Positions 6,590 through 13,183 of a stretch of DNA of 14,757 bases are shown piece after piece. The stretch comes from Ectopseudomonas composti (GTDB lineage: Bacteria; Pseudomonadota; Gammaproteobacteria; Pseudomonadales; Pseudomonadaceae). Each line of letters starts with the position of its first letter. The stretch's first letter is position 1. The notes beneath the pieces were generated by a model, which made no database searches, was not told the DNA's origin, and saw only the letters and a list, made by a program, of their open reading frames with translations. The DNA lies in assembly GCA_946886245.1 (NCBI GenBank), contig CAMPIF010000051.1, positions 1-14,757 of the forward strand. Direction: 5' to 3'. The position numbers and the translations under genes are program-made.

Positions 6590-6913
6590 ATGGAGCGCAT
6601 ATCGATTCGCGAGCTCGCTGAGTGGCAGGCTTCAGGTCGCTGCTTTGAGTTACTCGATGTACGCCGAGCTATCGCACGCAACGCTGACGGAGCACAGATC
6701 GCTGAGGCGAAATGGTATGACCCCGAACAGCTTTTCTCTTGGAAGGATCAAGTGCCACGGGATCGCCCCGTGATTCTTTACTGCGCCCATGGGCATGAGA
6801 TCAGCCAGGGGTGTGCCGCTACTCTCTGGGCAATGGGACTGGATGCGCGGTATCTCGTCGACGGCTTTGCAGGTTGGCGTGAAGCCAAGCAGCCGGTGTG
6901 CGATTTGGTCTAG
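6590..6913 (+). CDS. chrE: Rhodanese-domain protein of the chr operon (ChrE-like)
   Basis: A 107-residue single-domain rhodanese. It has the N-terminal FELLDVRRAIARNADGAQIA, the active-site loop YCAHGHEIS with catalytic Cys65, and the C-terminal YLVDGFAGWREAKQP. Rhodaneses transfer sulfane sulfur and in some cases reduce oxyanions. A rhodanese named ChrE lies in several chromate operons, with a proposed role in handling chromate-glutathione products. It begins 9 nt after the chrA stop behind GGAGAGG and is clearly the third gene of the operon. The loop sequence AHGHE is unlike the more common thiosulfate type but suits this group. The symbol rests on context as much as on sequence. Confidence 0.82.
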   Translation: MERISIRELAEWQASGRCFELLDVRRAIARNADGAQIAEAKWYDPEQLFSWKDQVPRDRPVILYCAHGHEISQGCAATLWAMGLDARYLVDGFAGWREAKQPVCDLV

Positions 6914-6923
6914 CCATCTGGTT

Positions 6924-6949
6924 CTGGCCGCCTCACGAGAGGCGGCCAG
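6924..6949. terminator. Hairpin between convergent chrE-like and YHCH genes
   Basis: CTGGCCGCCTC-acga-GAGGCGGCCAG is a perfect 11-bp GC-rich stem with a 4-nt loop. It starts 10 nt after the rhodanese stop and ends 11 nt before the stop of the convergent gene, so it can serve both strands. No long T-run follows on either strand, so it may work as a weak or Rho-assisted terminator. Confidence 0.65.
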
Positions 6950-6960
6950 CACTGCCTAAA

Positions 6961-7095
6961 TCAATGGCAGTGGTACTCGCCCGTGGAGTGGTTGGTATGG
7001 CAGCCCTTCGAGTCGGTGCCTCCGCTATGGGCAACTGCGACAGCAGAGGACAGGGCAATCACGGTGGAGATCAGGGCGGCAGAAAGCTTCTTCAT
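6961..7095 (-). CDS. Secreted 44-residue Cys/His peptide ending in YHCH
   Basis: This minus-strand gene begins MKKLSAALISTVIALSSAVA, a clear Sec signal peptide with likely cleavage after AVA or AHS (about residue 20-24). The mature part is about 21 residues: HSGGTDSKGCHTN, then HSTGEYHCH at the end. The G-C-H-x-N...G-x-Y-H-C-H pattern recurs in small exported bacterial proteins. Two cysteines and five histidines in so short a peptide suggest metal binding in the periplasm, which suits its place between chromate and nickel/cobalt genes; that role is inference. It has its own start 99 nt downstream of the traX-like stop and ends at the hairpin at 6924-6949. Confidence 0.75.
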   Translation of the reverse strand: MKKLSAALISTVIALSSAVAVAHSGGTDSKGCHTNHSTGEYHCH

Positions 7096-7194
7096 GTTCA
7101 AACTCCGTTTCGATTGGCTCTTATATGTGATCTAGGTCACGCTCCGGATTATGGCAAAAGGCCTGCATTGAGCAAGGGGATTTTGATCGACCGG

Positions 7195-7896
7195 TCAGAG
7201 AGCCGCACGAAACAACGCCAGCACCGCTAGATGGCCGGGGTAGAAGTAGTAACCCCAGCGCCCCACTGGCCATATGTGTTGGGTGATTTTCTGGCGCAAT
7301 AGCCACAGGCCAACCAGCGGAGCCGCAAAGGTCGTGGCCATGGCCCACCAGGTGCCAAAGGGACCAGCTCCGATCCAACCGTCACGGCTATTGGCCAACA
7401 CGCTGAAGACTGCGGGTATGAGCCAGGTGACCCCGGGGCGCTGCACTGCCAACACCATGGTGGCCGGCAGCAGGACTCCAAACGCGCCGTACATCAGCCG
7501 ATCATGAAGCACTGTCGCAACGGTCAGCGTGAATAGCCCCAGCATCAAGCCTGCACGATCGCTGTGATGGACACTCCAAGCAACTATGAGCCCCAACATC
7601 AGTGTCGGCATGACATTCAGCGTATTGCTCATCTCGGACAACGCCCGATACGGCAGCTCGGATATGAGGCTGAAAGCCAGTAGCCAGCGCAGATAGCGAA
7701 AGTTGTTATCGCTGTACAGATCTCCTGGGCGTGAACGTGACACGTTGGCGGCAATACCCACGCAGAACAGTGGGAAGGCGAAGCGTCCAACCACGAACAG
7801 CCAGGCTGTCTCTTCAGGCCAGAGATAGCGCAGGTGGTCTATGACCATCGTCAGCATGGCGAGCCATTTGACGAGATCCAGGCTGGTCGAGCGCAT
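7195..7896 (-). CDS. TraX-family polytopic membrane protein
   Basis: The 233-residue protein has the TraX-family opening STSLDLVKWLAMLTMVIDHL followed by RYLWPE, then VVGRFAFPLFCVGIAANVSR, and ends with WGYYFYPGHLAVLALFRAAL. About seven or eight membrane segments are visible. The name comes from TraX of the F plasmid (pilin N-acetylation), but many chromosomal and island members have unknown roles, and the family relates to membrane acyltransferases. The ATG at 7896 overlaps the stop of the preceding yqaA-like gene by 1 nt (TAATG), so the genes are coupled. The longer frame up to 8082 only reads back through that gene. It is the last gene of the rcnR-rcnA operon, so a link to metal export is suggested by context only. 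Confidence 0.85.
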   Translation of the reverse strand: MRSTSLDLVKWLAMLTMVIDHLRYLWPEETAWLFVVGRFAFPLFCVGIAANVSRSRPGDLYSDNNFRYLRWLLAFSLISELPYRALSEMSNTLNVMPTLMLGLIVAWSVHHSDRAGLMLGLFTLTVATVLHDRLMYGAFGVLLPATMVLAVQRPGVTWLIPAVFSVLANSRDGWIGAGPFGTWWAMATTFAAPLVGLWLLRQKITQHIWPVGRWGYYFYPGHLAVLALFRAAL

Positions 7897-8336
7897 TACC
7901 CCATGATCCCGAGGGTCACCACGGTGAGCACCAAGTATCGAGCAGCCTTGGCCAGCAGCACGATCAAAAAGAAGCTCCAAAAGGGTTCGCGCATGACGCC
8001 GGCAATCAGGGTCAGCGGGTCGCCAATGATCGGCACCCAGCTCAGCAGCAGTGACCAACGACCGTAGCGGTGGTAGGCCCACTGCGCGCGGGCCAGCTTG
8101 TCGTCACTGACTGGAAACCAGCGCTTGTGCCGGTAACGCTCAATGTAGAGACCGAGCAGCCAGTTGAGCGCGGAACCCAGAACGTTTCCTGCTGTAGCCA
8201 CCACCAACAGCATGACCACCGAGTAGTTGCCACTTATCAGCAGGCCGGTGAGCACTGCCTCGGACTGTGCAGGGATCAAAGTCGCGGCACTGAAGGCCGC
8301 GAGGAATAGGCCCAGGTAGCCTGATAGCTCCCACAT
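7896..8336 (-). CDS. YqaA/DedA-like (SNARE-associated, VTT-domain) membrane protein
   Basis: A 146-residue membrane protein matching the YqaA branch of the DedA/VTT superfamily. It has the N-terminal LGLFLAAFSAATLIPAQSEA, the central ATAGNVLGSALNWLLGLYIE, FPVSDDKLARAQWAYHRYGR with a reentrant-loop-like region and WVPIIGDPLTLIAGVMREPF. DedA-type proteins are tied to membrane lipid transport and proton-motive-force homeostasis; the YqaA subgroup is poorly studied. Its ATG follows the rcnA stop directly (TAAATG) and its own stop overlaps the traX-like start. The tight packing makes co-expression with the Ni/Co exporter almost certain. Confidence 0.87.
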   Translation of the reverse strand: MWELSGYLGLFLAAFSAATLIPAQSEAVLTGLLISGNYSVVMLLVVATAGNVLGSALNWLLGLYIERYRHKRWFPVSDDKLARAQWAYHRYGRWSLLLSWVPIIGDPLTLIAGVMREPFWSFFLIVLLAKAARYLVLTVVTLGIMG

Positions 8337-9458
8337 TTAGGCGGTCAGACCGATCCAGCCATGAACGCCGACATAGATACCGACACCAATGATGAGCACG
8401 CTCGAGAGGTAGGGCGCACGACGCGCGACTGCCCCCAGCCATGGCCAACGATTAGAGGCCTGGCGAGCGCCTACTGCGGCAGCTGCACCGACGGACACCA
8501 GCGTCAGCGCCAGACCGACACTAAAGCACAGCACCAGAACAGCCCCGAGTGCGACTTCCTTCACCTGCAGGCACAGCAACAACACCGTGATTGCGGCGGG
8601 ACAAGGGATCAGTCCCCCGGTCAGGCCGAATAGGATGATCTGCCCAGTGGTGACGTTGCGGTTATTGAAGCGGTTGCGGATGTCGTTGGCGTGGGCTCGC
8701 TCATGAGCGTCCTGATACCCCTCCACCGACAGCTCTAGACCCTGCAGATCGGAATGGTTGTGGCCGTGGTCGTGCTCATGGAAATCGAGGTCGTAATCGT
8801 GCGAATGGCCCACGTGACCAAGGCTCAGGCGCGCGGTGAACTGATGGGGTTCGGGGATCTCTGACTCCGACTCCAGGTACTCGCCGCACTGCACAAAGCG
8901 GAATTGCTGAGCTGTTCCGTCTGGGCGTGTCGTCGACAAGCTCACGTCCTCTGCCGGCCAGGAATGGCCACTCAGGGTGCGCAAGCGCCAGCGCGGGGGA
9001 ACACCCTCTTCAAAGATCGAAAGCTCGATGCGCCCGTGTCCGGTATCGATTCGGCGGGTCTCATCGTGATGGTGATCATGCGCGTGATCACCTTCTTCGA
9101 AACGCCACATCTGCTCGCCACGCCAGGTGCGCCAGAGCATCCACAACGCGATGGTGATGATGATCGCGGCAGAAGCGAGCTGGAAGTACGGCTCTGTCGT
9201 TTCGGCATTCAGGTTCTGGCCCAGATACATGCCACCCATGGCCACCAGCCAGACCACTGCTGTGTGCGAGATTGTCGCTGCCAAACCCAGCAGGATTGCC
9301 TGCTTTACGGTGCCCCGGATGGCGACGATGAAGGCCGCCATCATGGTCTTCGAGTGGCCGGGCTCCAGGCCATGCAATGCACCCAGGAGGATAGCGCTGG
9401 GGAAGTACAGCCAGGCGTGAGATGCACCCTGCTGCAGTAATTCGGCAAAGCTCGACAT
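8337..9458 (-). CDS. rcnA: RcnA-type nickel/cobalt efflux protein (NicO family)
   Basis: A 373-residue inner-membrane exporter of the RcnA/NicO family. It has GALHGLEPGHSKTMMAAFIV (about 26-45), TISHTAVVWLVAMGGMYLG and the C-terminal GLTGGLIPCPAAITVLLLCL (about 278-297). Two His/Asp-rich cytoplasmic or loop segments are present: DHAHDHHHD (about 124-132) and HVGHSHDYDLDFHEHDHGHN (about 215-234), as expected for metal delivery. The region between them is an insert of about 80 residues, longer than in E. coli RcnA (about 270 residues in all) but common in pseudomonad proteins. The start lies 8 nt after the rcnR-like stop. Confidence 0.93.
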   Translation of the reverse strand: MSSFAELLQQGASHAWLYFPSAILLGALHGLEPGHSKTMMAAFIVAIRGTVKQAILLGLAATISHTAVVWLVAMGGMYLGQNLNAETTEPYFQLASAAIIITIALWMLWRTWRGEQMWRFEEGDHAHDHHHDETRRIDTGHGRIELSIFEEGVPPRWRLRTLSGHSWPAEDVSLSTTRPDGTAQQFRFVQCGEYLESESEIPEPHQFTARLSLGHVGHSHDYDLDFHEHDHGHNHSDLQGLELSVEGYQDAHERAHANDIRNRFNNRNVTTGQIILFGLTGGLIPCPAAITVLLLCLQVKEVALGAVLVLCFSVGLALTLVSVGAAAAVGARQASNRWPWLGAVARRAPYLSSVLIIGVGIYVGVHGWIGLTA

Positions 9459-9466
9459 GGGGTTAC

Positions 9467-9760
9467 CTACAGGTACTTCGTGATCTGCTTGAAGTCTTCA
9501 AGGGAGGTACGCTCGCCAGTGGCGAGGGCGTCCATCGTGTGCTCCAGGCAGTGATCGATGTGATCTTGAATCAGGGTGCGCTTGGCTTGGCATACGGCCT
9601 TCTCAACAGCGTGCAGCTGCTGTGCGATATCCACGCACTCACGACCATCCTCGATCATGGTGATGATGCTGCGCAGATGACCCTCGGCGCGTTTCAGGCG
9701 CTTCATGACATCGCTGTGGCTCTGGTGTCGGTGGCCATGGCTGTGTTCGTGATCGCTCAT
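9467..9760 (-). CDS. rcnR: RcnR/DmeR-type metal-sensing repressor (CsoR family)
   Basis: A 97-residue all-helical repressor of the CsoR/RcnR family. It has a His-rich start (MSDHEHSHGHRHQSHSDVMK), then KRAEGHLRSIITMIEDGREC, VDIAQQLHAVEKAVCQAKRT and LIQDHIDHCLEHTMDA. Spacing from Cys42 places His67 and Cys71 in the three metal-ligand positions, i.e. Cys-His-Cys. That matches nickel sensors such as InrS and DmeR rather than E. coli RcnR (Cys-His-His), with N-terminal histidines as a possible fourth ligand. Metal binding should release the operator at 9800-9818. The ATG at 9760 is chosen because the longer frame to 9958 crosses the promoter. The symbol is by context; dmeR or nreA-like would fit equally well. 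Confidence 0.88.
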   Translation of the reverse strand: MSDHEHSHGHRHQSHSDVMKRLKRAEGHLRSIITMIEDGRECVDIAQQLHAVEKAVCQAKRTLIQDHIDHCLEHTMDALATGERTSLEDFKQITKYL

Positions 9761-9795
9761 GCCTTGAGTCCTATGCCTTGATGATTTACGCTCGC

Positions 9796-9825
9796 ATCCT
9801 ATCCCCCTGGGGGGGATACGGTCAA
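9796..9825 (-). promoter_or_regulatory. Promoter and C/G-tract palindromic operator of rcnR-rcnA
   Basis: TATCCCCC-tgg-GGGGGATA (9800-9818) is a palindrome of the type bound by CsoR/RcnR-family repressors, which favour G/C tracts with flanking TA bases. On the minus strand -35 TTGACC (9820-9825) and -10 TAGGAT (9796-9801) are separated by 18 bp, with the palindrome filling the spacer. It lies 39 nt before rcnR and 48 nt before the divergent His-rich gene, so one operator could control both directions. Confidence 0.78.
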
Positions 9826-9866
9826 ACGACCCCGTTGGCCCTTTGCAAGATGCAAGACATAGGAAA

Positions 9867-10208
9867 ATGGCTCGCCGTAGTGCCTCGAAGAAACCCGTTA
9901 TCGTATTGATACTGGCCTTACTGTTGGCCTGGGTAGGGCATTCGCTGGCCGCCATCAAGGCACCGCTGACAACGCGGGATTACTCTGGCGTTGTGTCCCA
10001 TGGTCATTCCCATGACGTGGACGCGCCAGCGTTAACGAGCCACAAACATGCGGCTGACCATAGCCATGAGATCCCCTATCTCGGGTCGGTGCTGACGCTG
10101 CCGTCACGCCCCGAGCGGGAAACCCCTCCCAGCTCGTTGCGGACAACTGTCCCTGAAGTGCCGATCTACCTGATCGAACGGCCACCACGCTCTAGGTTCG
10201 TGTTCTGA
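9867..10208 (+). CDS. His-rich single-pass membrane or periplasmic protein
   Basis: The 113-residue product has a basic start (MARRSASKKP), one hydrophobic segment (about 10-30: VIVLILALLLAWVGHSLAAI) that is a signal peptide or anchor, then a His-rich stretch HGHSHDVDAPALTSHKHAAD continuing HSHEIP (about 45-69), and a Pro-rich tail ending RPPRSRFVF. The histidines suggest periplasmic binding of Ni or Co. In size and layout it recalls small metal-cluster accessory proteins such as the CzcI/CopL group, but I cannot assign a family. I prefer the ATG at 9867 to the upstream TTG at 9843. It is divergent from rcnR and shares its control region, and is followed by hupE after 46 nt. Confidence 0.72.
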   Translation: MARRSASKKPVIVLILALLLAWVGHSLAAIKAPLTTRDYSGVVSHGHSHDVDAPALTSHKHAADHSHEIPYLGSVLTLPSRPERETPPSSLRTTVPEVPIYLIERPPRSRFVF

Positions 10209-10254
10209 AACCGGCCGCCTTGCGGCCCAGACCACTACAACCTAGGAAATCGTT

Positions 10255-10992
10255 ATGAATTCGCTTCCCATGAGCGGGGCAACGGCGCTGATCGCACGCC
10301 TGCGTCGACCGCTTTTTCTGCCCCTGCTTGCCTTCGCTCTACTGATGGCAGTCATGCCTGAGGCGCTGGCCCACGGTGTGCCCGAAGGCGACAAAGGCTT
10401 CATCCAGGAAAGTACCGGCGTGATGTTGATGCCCTTCATCTACATGGGCGCCAAACACATGATCACCGGCTACGACCATCTGCTGTTCCTGTTCGGAGTG
10501 ATCTTCTTCCTCTACCGTCTGAAGGACGTAGGGCTGTACGTCACGCTGTTCGCAGTTGGCCACTCGATCACTCTGCTCTTTGGAGTGCTCAGCAACATCA
10601 GCATCAGCTCGTATGTGATCGACGCGATCATCGGCTTTTCGGTCGTCTACAAGGCCCTAGATAACCTCGGCGCCTTCCAGCGCTGGTTTGGCTATCAGCC
10701 CGATACCCGCGTAGCAACGCTGATCTTCGGCCTGCTTCACGGCTTTGGTCTGGCCACCAAGATCCAGGAGTTCGAGATCTCCCCTGACGGCCTGATCGCC
10801 AACCTGATTGCCTTCAACGTAGGTGTCGAGATCGGCCAGTTACTGGCTCTCGGCGGCATTCTCATTCTGATGGGCTACTGGCGACGTACTGCCAGCTTCT
10901 GGCGCCATGCCTATACCGCGAACGTCGCCATGATGAGTGCCGGCTTCATGCTCATGGGCTACCAGATCACCGGCCTGATCGTCTCTCAGTAA
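10255..10992 (+). CDS. HupE/UreJ-type membrane protein, likely nickel/cobalt permease
   Basis: A 245-residue protein with an N-terminal signal sequence (about 19-39, ending PEALA) and cleavage that would leave HGVPEGDKG as the mature end, a His-first terminus seen in HupE proteins. Family motifs are HMITGYDHLLFLFGVIFFL with the HxxxxxDH pair (His68, Asp74-His75), AVGHSITLLFGVLSN (about 100-114) and IFGLLHGFGLA (about 157-167). Six or seven membrane helices follow. HupE and UreJ members transport nickel or cobalt, often inward and for metalloenzymes. Here the gene lies within an efflux locus and no urease or hydrogenase genes are visible, so the direction and purpose of transport are open. AGGAAA precedes the ATG. 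Confidence 0.85.
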   Translation: MNSLPMSGATALIARLRRPLFLPLLAFALLMAVMPEALAHGVPEGDKGFIQESTGVMLMPFIYMGAKHMITGYDHLLFLFGVIFFLYRLKDVGLYVTLFAVGHSITLLFGVLSNISISSYVIDAIIGFSVVYKALDNLGAFQRWFGYQPDTRVATLIFGLLHGFGLATKIQEFEISPDGLIANLIAFNVGVEIGQLLALGGILILMGYWRRTASFWRHAYTANVAMMSAGFMLMGYQITGLIVSQ

Positions 10993-11004
10993 GGAATTCT
11001 TTCT

Positions 11005-11670
11005 ATGTTCAATACCAAGCTTCCGACCCTTAACGAACTCCCCTCGACAGCACAGCTACTGCGCTCCACGATCATCGCGGCAATCATTGCCTGCGCGCTT
11101 CTGGTTACCGTGGTAATGCCTTCGGAGTATGCGATCGACCCCACTGGCGTGGGCCGAGCACTGGGTCTCACTCAGATGGGTGAGGTGAAGATCCAGCTGG
11201 CTGAAGAGGCCCGGACCGATGAGGCCGCAGCTCAGACTCCAACTCCGCCGCCAGCTGAAACTATTGCCGCAGCACCCACTACCCCGGCCGCTCCTGCCGA
11301 GGTCATTCCCGCTCCGGAGCAACCGGCTGCGCCTGAGCAGGCTGTCCTGCAGCATGAAATGAGCATCACCTTGAGCCCGAACCAGGGTGCCGAAGTGAAA
11401 CTGGAAATGAAGCAAGGTGCCAAGGTGAACTACCGCTGGACTGCCAATGGCGGCGTCGTTAACTACGACACCCACGGCGATCCTTACAACGCGCCGCGCG
11501 ATTTCTATCACGGCTACGGGAAGGGACGCTCAACGCCAGAAGACACCGGTGTTCTGGAGGCCGCATTCGATGGCAAGCACGGTTGGTTTTGGCGTAATCG
11601 CACTAGCAAACCGGTGACAGTCACCCTGCGCACTCAGGGCGATTACATCAGCATCAAGCGCGTAATCTGA
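11005..11670 (+). CDS. Transmembrane anchor protein with periplasmic beta domain, partner of hupE
   Basis: A 221-residue protein with one membrane helix (about 19-39: LRSTIIAAIIACALLVTVVM), a Pro/Ala-rich linker (about 78-113) and a C-terminal domain (about 117-221) rich in beta-type sequence, with LSPNQGAEVKLEMKQGAKVN, YRWTANGGVVNYDTHGD and GKHGWFWRNRTSKPVTVTLR. It resembles proteins named 'transmembrane anchor protein' that occur next to hupE-like genes in metal-resistance islands. The biochemical role is unknown; the shape suggests an envelope-spanning adaptor or a sensor of periplasmic state. It follows hupE by 12 nt behind AAGGA and is the last gene before a terminator. Confidence 0.75.
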   Translation: MFNTKLPTLNELPSTAQLLRSTIIAAIIACALLVTVVMPSEYAIDPTGVGRALGLTQMGEVKIQLAEEARTDEAAAQTPTPPPAETIAAAPTTPAAPAEVIPAPEQPAAPEQAVLQHEMSITLSPNQGAEVKLEMKQGAKVNYRWTANGGVVNYDTHGDPYNAPRDFYHGYGKGRSTPEDTGVLEAAFDGKHGWFWRNRTSKPVTVTLRTQGDYISIKRVI

Positions 11671-11678
11671 CTTCACTA

Positions 11679-11701
11679 GGCAGCCCTGAATGGGGCTGCC
11701 T
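11679..11701 (+). terminator. Terminator after the hupE-anchor operon
   Basis: GGCAGCCC-tgaatg-GGGCTGCC is a perfect 8-bp GC-rich stem with a 6-nt loop, starting 8 nt after the anchor-protein stop and followed by TTCAAT. The T-run is short. The position at the end of an operon supports the call. Confidence 0.7.
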
Positions 11702-11785
11702 TCAATGCCCGCAGGCCATACGGCTATAGGTCGTGTTGTAGGTGAGCTCGATGTCGCCCACGGTTAACGTGATGGGTGTGCTCAT
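11702..11785 (-). pseudogene. 27-codon stub of a gene downstream of the ATPase, perhaps HEPN/Toprim-associated
   Basis: On the minus strand an ATG at 11785 follows a strong AGGAG 7-8 nt upstream and starts 33 nt after the ATPase-fragment stop. The product begins MSTPITLTVGDIELTYNTTY and stops after seven more residues, right beside the terminator of the convergent metal operon. A real ribosome-binding site and a protein-like start on so short a frame suggest a gene truncated when its 3' part was lost. The opening 'I-x-LTVG-x-x-E' resembles the N-terminus of HEPN/Toprim-associated proteins found in defence loci, but this is a tentative match on few residues. Confidence 0.4.
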
Positions 11786-11818
11786 CGGAACTCCTAATGA
11801 TGCTGCTCTCGGCTGACT

Positions 11819-12913
11819 TTATCTGTCGAGTCGAACCCTTAGCCTTCTTGCTCGCTCCTGGAAAGCTGTCGTGCCTCCTTCGAGGATTTCGCAAACAGAT
11901 TGCCGAATCTCCTCGTTTTCTAGCCCGCCTGATATGTAGGTGATCGGAGGCAGGCCACCATCTACATTGGGACCTGACGCGGCCACAATGATCTGATCGG
12001 CATCGGTATTAATGACCAGGTTTGCGTTGTGGGTGACCATGATCACCTGACGCTTTGCCTTCGCTGCAATGAAAAGCGACACCAACTCATCGAACACCGA
12101 CTTGGGGTCTAAGTTTTCTTCAGGTTGGTCGATGATCAGGGGGCGATCGTCTGCATCATCTAGTGCTAGATACAGGAGCAAAAGGACGATACCCCGCGTT
12201 CCAGGAGAGAGCTTTCGAATATCGACGCCGTCGTAGGAAATTTCATAGCGAACGGTCAGGTGATCGGTTCCAAAAAGCCAATGTGCAAACTGCTTCGACC
12301 AAGCACGAAACTCAGTTTGCTGGGACTGTACATAAGGCGCATGTGTTAGCAGATCCTTGCTGTACTTTTCCATGAAGGAGGTCATCGCTTCCTGCACTTC
12401 CGGTGCCGAGCCGGTTTCCCACGCTGCCTTTAGTTCTTGGATGGCTGCTTTGATTAGCGAGCCGCGGCCATAAAATGGACCAGCCTTCCGCCGATCAAGC
12501 AGTTCCTCCTCGGCGATTGTTCCCCAGCTTTCAACATCGGCTATGCGGCGAACCGAGAAGCTGAGTTTTTTGAGGGTGCCGGAAGATGCTGCGAGCCGGG
12601 CCATTAATGGCTCATACAAGCTGGCCAACGCGTTCTGCTCGTTAATAATTGCGTCGAAAACGCGTCCGTACGTGTCATTACGCTCGGCTTGCAAGGCCTT
12701 GCGACGGGCCTCGGCTCCAACTGCATCAGCGAGGCGTGATTCGAGTACCTGAAGTGCAGTGTTTTCCTGCGCAATACGTGCTGCTAGCGTCGTGTACTGA
12801 TCCCGCACGATCTTGTCAGCACTGAACAGCGCCTCAAGGCGTGTCATCTCAGCTGCGATGGGCGCTAGTGGTAGCTTAGAGAGATCGGTAGCCTCATCGA
12901 TCAGAGGGACATT
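11819..12913 (-). pseudogene. C-terminal fragment of a TrlF-like AAA/ABC-type ATPase
   Basis: The frame (342 residues from the ATG at 12847, open to 12913) carries a coiled-coil region (about 1-55) and the C-terminal half of an SMC/ABC-like ATPase: signature KLSPGTRGIVLLLLYLALDD (about 212-231), Walker B PLIIDQPEENLDP (about 236-248) and the switch histidine in QVIMVTHNANLVINTDADQI (about 267-286). No Walker A is present; in such proteins it lies hundreds of residues earlier. The reading frame also continues upstream of the ATG with protein-like sequence (VPLIDEATDLSKLPLAPIAA) until a TAG at 12914-12916. This is thus a 5'-truncated gene, best compared with TrlF-family (PHP-ATPase) defence or repair proteins. 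It could still be translated but could not hydrolyse ATP normally. Confidence 0.8.
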
Positions 12914-13004
12914 CTACAGGCGCGGCGTCCGTGAGCTGCTGGACGATCTCATCCAGCTGGCCACATAGCGAGCGTTGCTTAGCCTCCCTCCAACGCTGAG
13001 ACAA
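12894..13004 (-). other. Short protein-like minus-strand segment upstream of the ATPase fragment
   Basis: The 335-nt stretch 12848-13183 holds no intact gene. Within it the minus-strand frame 13004-12894 (TTG start, 36 codons) reads SQRWREAKQRSLCGQLDEIV and QQLTDAAPVECPSDR, which looks like helical coding sequence. Just upstream (about 13063-12980) another frame reads DSLGQLASQALQHHPWTDCL. The segments are in different frames and none is complete. They may be scraps of the genes that stood before the ATPase, or chance. The plus strand here shows nothing convincing before the int promoter at 13136. Confidence 0.25.
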
Positions 13005-13135
13005 TCAGTCCACGGATGATGCTGCAACGCCTGTGACGCCAACTGCCCCAGCGAATCTGCCCTTCTCTACTCTGCAATCCTCTCCTCCCGGTTGAGGCAC
13101 ACCAGAACGTGCCATATGGTGCCAAATAGACACCT

Positions 13136-13171
13136 TTCACGTATCACACAATCGCCGGTATGGTATCGGCG
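13136..13171 (+). promoter_or_regulatory. Promoter and palindrome before the DUF4224-integrase pair
   Basis: -35 TTCACG (13136-13141), a 17-bp spacer and -10 TATGGT (13159-13164) form a fair sigma-70 promoter. An inverted repeat CGCCG-n9-CGGCG (13153-13171) surrounds the -10, a good place for a repressor. The promoter also argues that the ATG at 13160, inside the -10, is not the gene start. Confidence 0.45.
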
Positions 13172-13183
13172 GGATCGTTATCC

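Noticed and set aside
7897..8082. 62-residue N-terminal extension of the TraX-like protein
   Set aside because: It reads backwards through the yqaA-like gene in another frame; the TAATG junction gives the family-typical start at 7896.
9761..9958. N-terminal extension of the RcnR-like protein
   Set aside because: It would cover the promoter and palindrome and overlap the divergent gene; the His-rich start at 9760 fits the family.
12911..12967. Plus-strand frame ending in ELLDDLIQLAT as a transposase tail
   Set aside because: It is short, has no start, and is antisense to a more protein-like minus-strand segment.
13112..13120. ATGGTGCC at 13115 as a second att copy of the tRNA-Leu 3' end
   Set aside because: Only 8 bases are shared with the tRNA end and the flanks differ; such a match is expected by chance, and the position upstream of int is wrong for the far att site.
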